From: Rhodoblastus sp963704565
Lineage (GTDB): Bacteria > Pseudomonadota > Alphaproteobacteria > Rhizobiales > Beijerinckiaceae
Reading direction: 5' to 3'
Assembly: GCA_963704565.1 (NCBI GenBank)
Contig: OY969917.1
Location: 496,001 to 560,000, forward strand
Length of the DNA: 64,000 nt
Shown here: piece after piece, positions 63,230 to 64,000 of the stretch
Layout of the letters: each line of letters starts with the position of its first letter
Numbering within the stretch: position 1 is the stretch's first letter
Program-made: the position numbers and the translations under genes
Notes under the pieces: generated by a model
Seen by the model: the letters and a program-made list of their open reading frames with translations, nothing else
The model's database searches: none
What the model was told of the DNA's origin: nothing

Positions 63230-63545
63230 CCCCCCGGCTTTGCCGGGGTGGCAGTCGAAGTTTGACTTATACGGCAGTCGTCCACAATCAGCCGATGCCA
63301 GCGGCGCCGATAAAAACCGATCGTCGACCGAGGACGGTGTCACTGGAGGCGCAAAGGCCGGGCATATTGGGGCATTGGTCAATGTGCCTTGGGTTGGCGA
63401 ATAGTGCATATTCAGAACCTTGGTGAATGAAGCTCACCGCACAACTCGAGGTTATTGGCCACCTGCGCGTCAGCGCTTCCAAGTGCCGCTTTGAGCGGCT
63501 CATATCTTAAAGCCCCCGGCTTTGCCGGGGGATATTTACTTGACC
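63230..63545 (+). mobile_element. Non-autonomous IS200/IS605-like remnant (candidate)
   Basis: About 310 bases bounded by two copies of the hairpin CCCCGGCTTTGCCGGGG (63232-63248 and 63513-63530). Inside near the right end are further small hairpins: GGTGA-ATGAAGC-TCACC and GCCGCT-TTG-AGCGGC. The right hairpin is followed by GATATTTACTTGACC, which resembles the end and TTGAC-type target of IS200/IS605 elements; sub-terminal hairpins near both ends are their hallmark. No tnpA or tnpB frame is present. The right part resembles the 3' region that yields TnpB guide RNAs, but this is only resemblance. The 71-codon frame inside is not convincing. Confidence 0.4.
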
Positions 63546-63598
63546 TGAAGGCGTGGGGGGAGGGGAAGAGCCCGGCAGCCTGTCAGGAGTTCAAAACC

Positions 63599-64000
63599 TC
63601 ATTTCAGACGCCCCGGCTCGTCTTCGGCGAGATAGGCGGCCTCGGCCTTCGACAGCGGGATCGTGTCGTAGCCGGTGATCATCGTCTTGACGTAGTGAAG
63701 CGGCGTCTTGCCGGTCGTCGTCATATAGATGTGAATGATCACGAAAAGGCTGATCAGATAGGCCGCCGCGAGATGGATGCAGGCGACGACCGGGAGAGCG
63801 ATGGTTCCCGCCGCCATTTTCGCCCACAGCGGATAGGTCAGATAGACGATGCCCGACAACCACAGAGCCGGGCCGATGACCAGCATGAACCACAGATAGG
63901 CCAGCGATTGCAGGGCGTTCTGCTTGCGCTTCAGGGTCTTGGTGTAGGGGTGCGGCGCGCCGGTGAGGATGCCCCAGGCATAGAATTTGAGAATCGCCGG
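63599..64000 (-). CDS. Membrane cytochrome b subunit, C-terminal part (cut by window)
   Basis: The frame is open to the right edge, giving 133 residues of the C-terminal portion. The upstream part reads YTKTLKRKQNALQSLAYLWF, then a helix LVIGPALWLSGIVYLTYPLW. The next helix, VACIHLAAAYLISLFVIIHI, contains two His residues suited to heme b. It ends in YMTTTGKTPLHYVKTMITGY. This resembles the cytochrome b/b6 membrane anchors of thiosulfate reductase, tetrathionate or hydrogenase-type oxidoreductases (COG4117-like). The partner enzyme lies outside the window. In this setting a role in sulfur-compound electron transfer is plausible but unproven. Confidence 0.75.
   Translation of the reverse strand, partial: PAILKFYAWGILTGAPHPYTKTLKRKQNALQSLAYLWFMLVIGPALWLSGIVYLTYPLWAKMAAGTIALPVVACIHLAAAYLISLFVIIHIYMTTTGKTPLHYVKTMITGYDTIPLSKAEAAYLAEDEPGRLK

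Noticed and set aside
63288..63503. A 71-codon minus-strand frame in the last gap
   Set aside because: It lies inside the hairpin-bounded remnant, has no start context and no protein-like pattern.

Overview
The window is a GC-rich bacterial chromosome segment whose gene content and order point to an alphaproteobacterium of the Rhizobiales/Hyphomicrobiales type. The evidence is a tig-clpP-clpX-lon-hupB block, a 14-gene nuo operon followed by birA and an RNase J gene, HspQ, an invasion-associated-locus-B protein and a Bradyrhizobium-like CoA ester lyase. The two right-hand clusters add a likely lifestyle: green-type (form IA-like) RuBisCO with CbbQO activase genes and a divergent cbbR, then a gene for the alpha subunit of dissimilatory sulfite reductase. 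Together they suggest chemo- or photolithoautotrophy on reduced sulfur. The genus cannot be named from sequence alone.

Layout. 1-3.4 kb: mfd, cut by the window edge. 3.5-8.6 kb: a worn accessory region with a lipase gene lying between the two ends of a broken alpha/beta-hydrolase gene, a low-GC methyltransferase, an IS1380-family transposase remnant, a membrane acyltransferase and a cephalosporin-hydroxylase-like fragment. 8.6-18.1 kb: housekeeping and envelope genes (FMN reductase, patatin, peptide-binding protein, IalB-like protein, HspQ, nitrobindin-like protein, CoA ester lyase, NAD(P)HX repair enzyme, CDGSH protein). 18.2-26.6 kb: tRNA-Leu, trigger factor, ClpP, ClpX, Lon (with a heat-shock-type promoter), HU, tRNA-Val, a secreted ClpP-like protein and tRNA-Asp. 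26.9-42.2 kb: complex I, nuoABCD-x-EFGHIJKLMN, where x is a small membrane protein translationally coupled to nuoD and nuoE. The operon is interrupted by a 103-bp repeat, a duplicated 5' end of nuoD and a 135-bp tandem repeat. 42.3-51.7 kb: birA, rnj, mce, a TAXI binding protein, nrdR, ribD, ribE, a cardiolipin-synthase-type enzyme and an L,D-transpeptidase. 52-58.2 kb: cbbLSQO on the minus strand with cbbR divergent. 58.2-64 kb: DUF2189 and DUF971 proteins, dsrA without dsrB, an Mrp/ApbC Fe-S carrier, a thiol-disulfide protein, a remnant with IS200/IS605-like hairpin ends, and the 3' end of a membrane cytochrome b gene.

How the parts fit. Complex I and RuBisCO fit an autotroph that needs NADH for the Calvin cycle. 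The most unusual feature is dsrA standing alone, flanked by a DUF971 gene and an Mrp gene. These two domains are fused in the plastid 4Fe-4S carrier HCF101, so the locus may couple a sulfite-reductase-type subunit to a dedicated Fe-S delivery pair. Small repeats are unusually frequent: three copies of one 103-bp element, palindromic REP-like elements, and tandem repeats inside the nuo operon.
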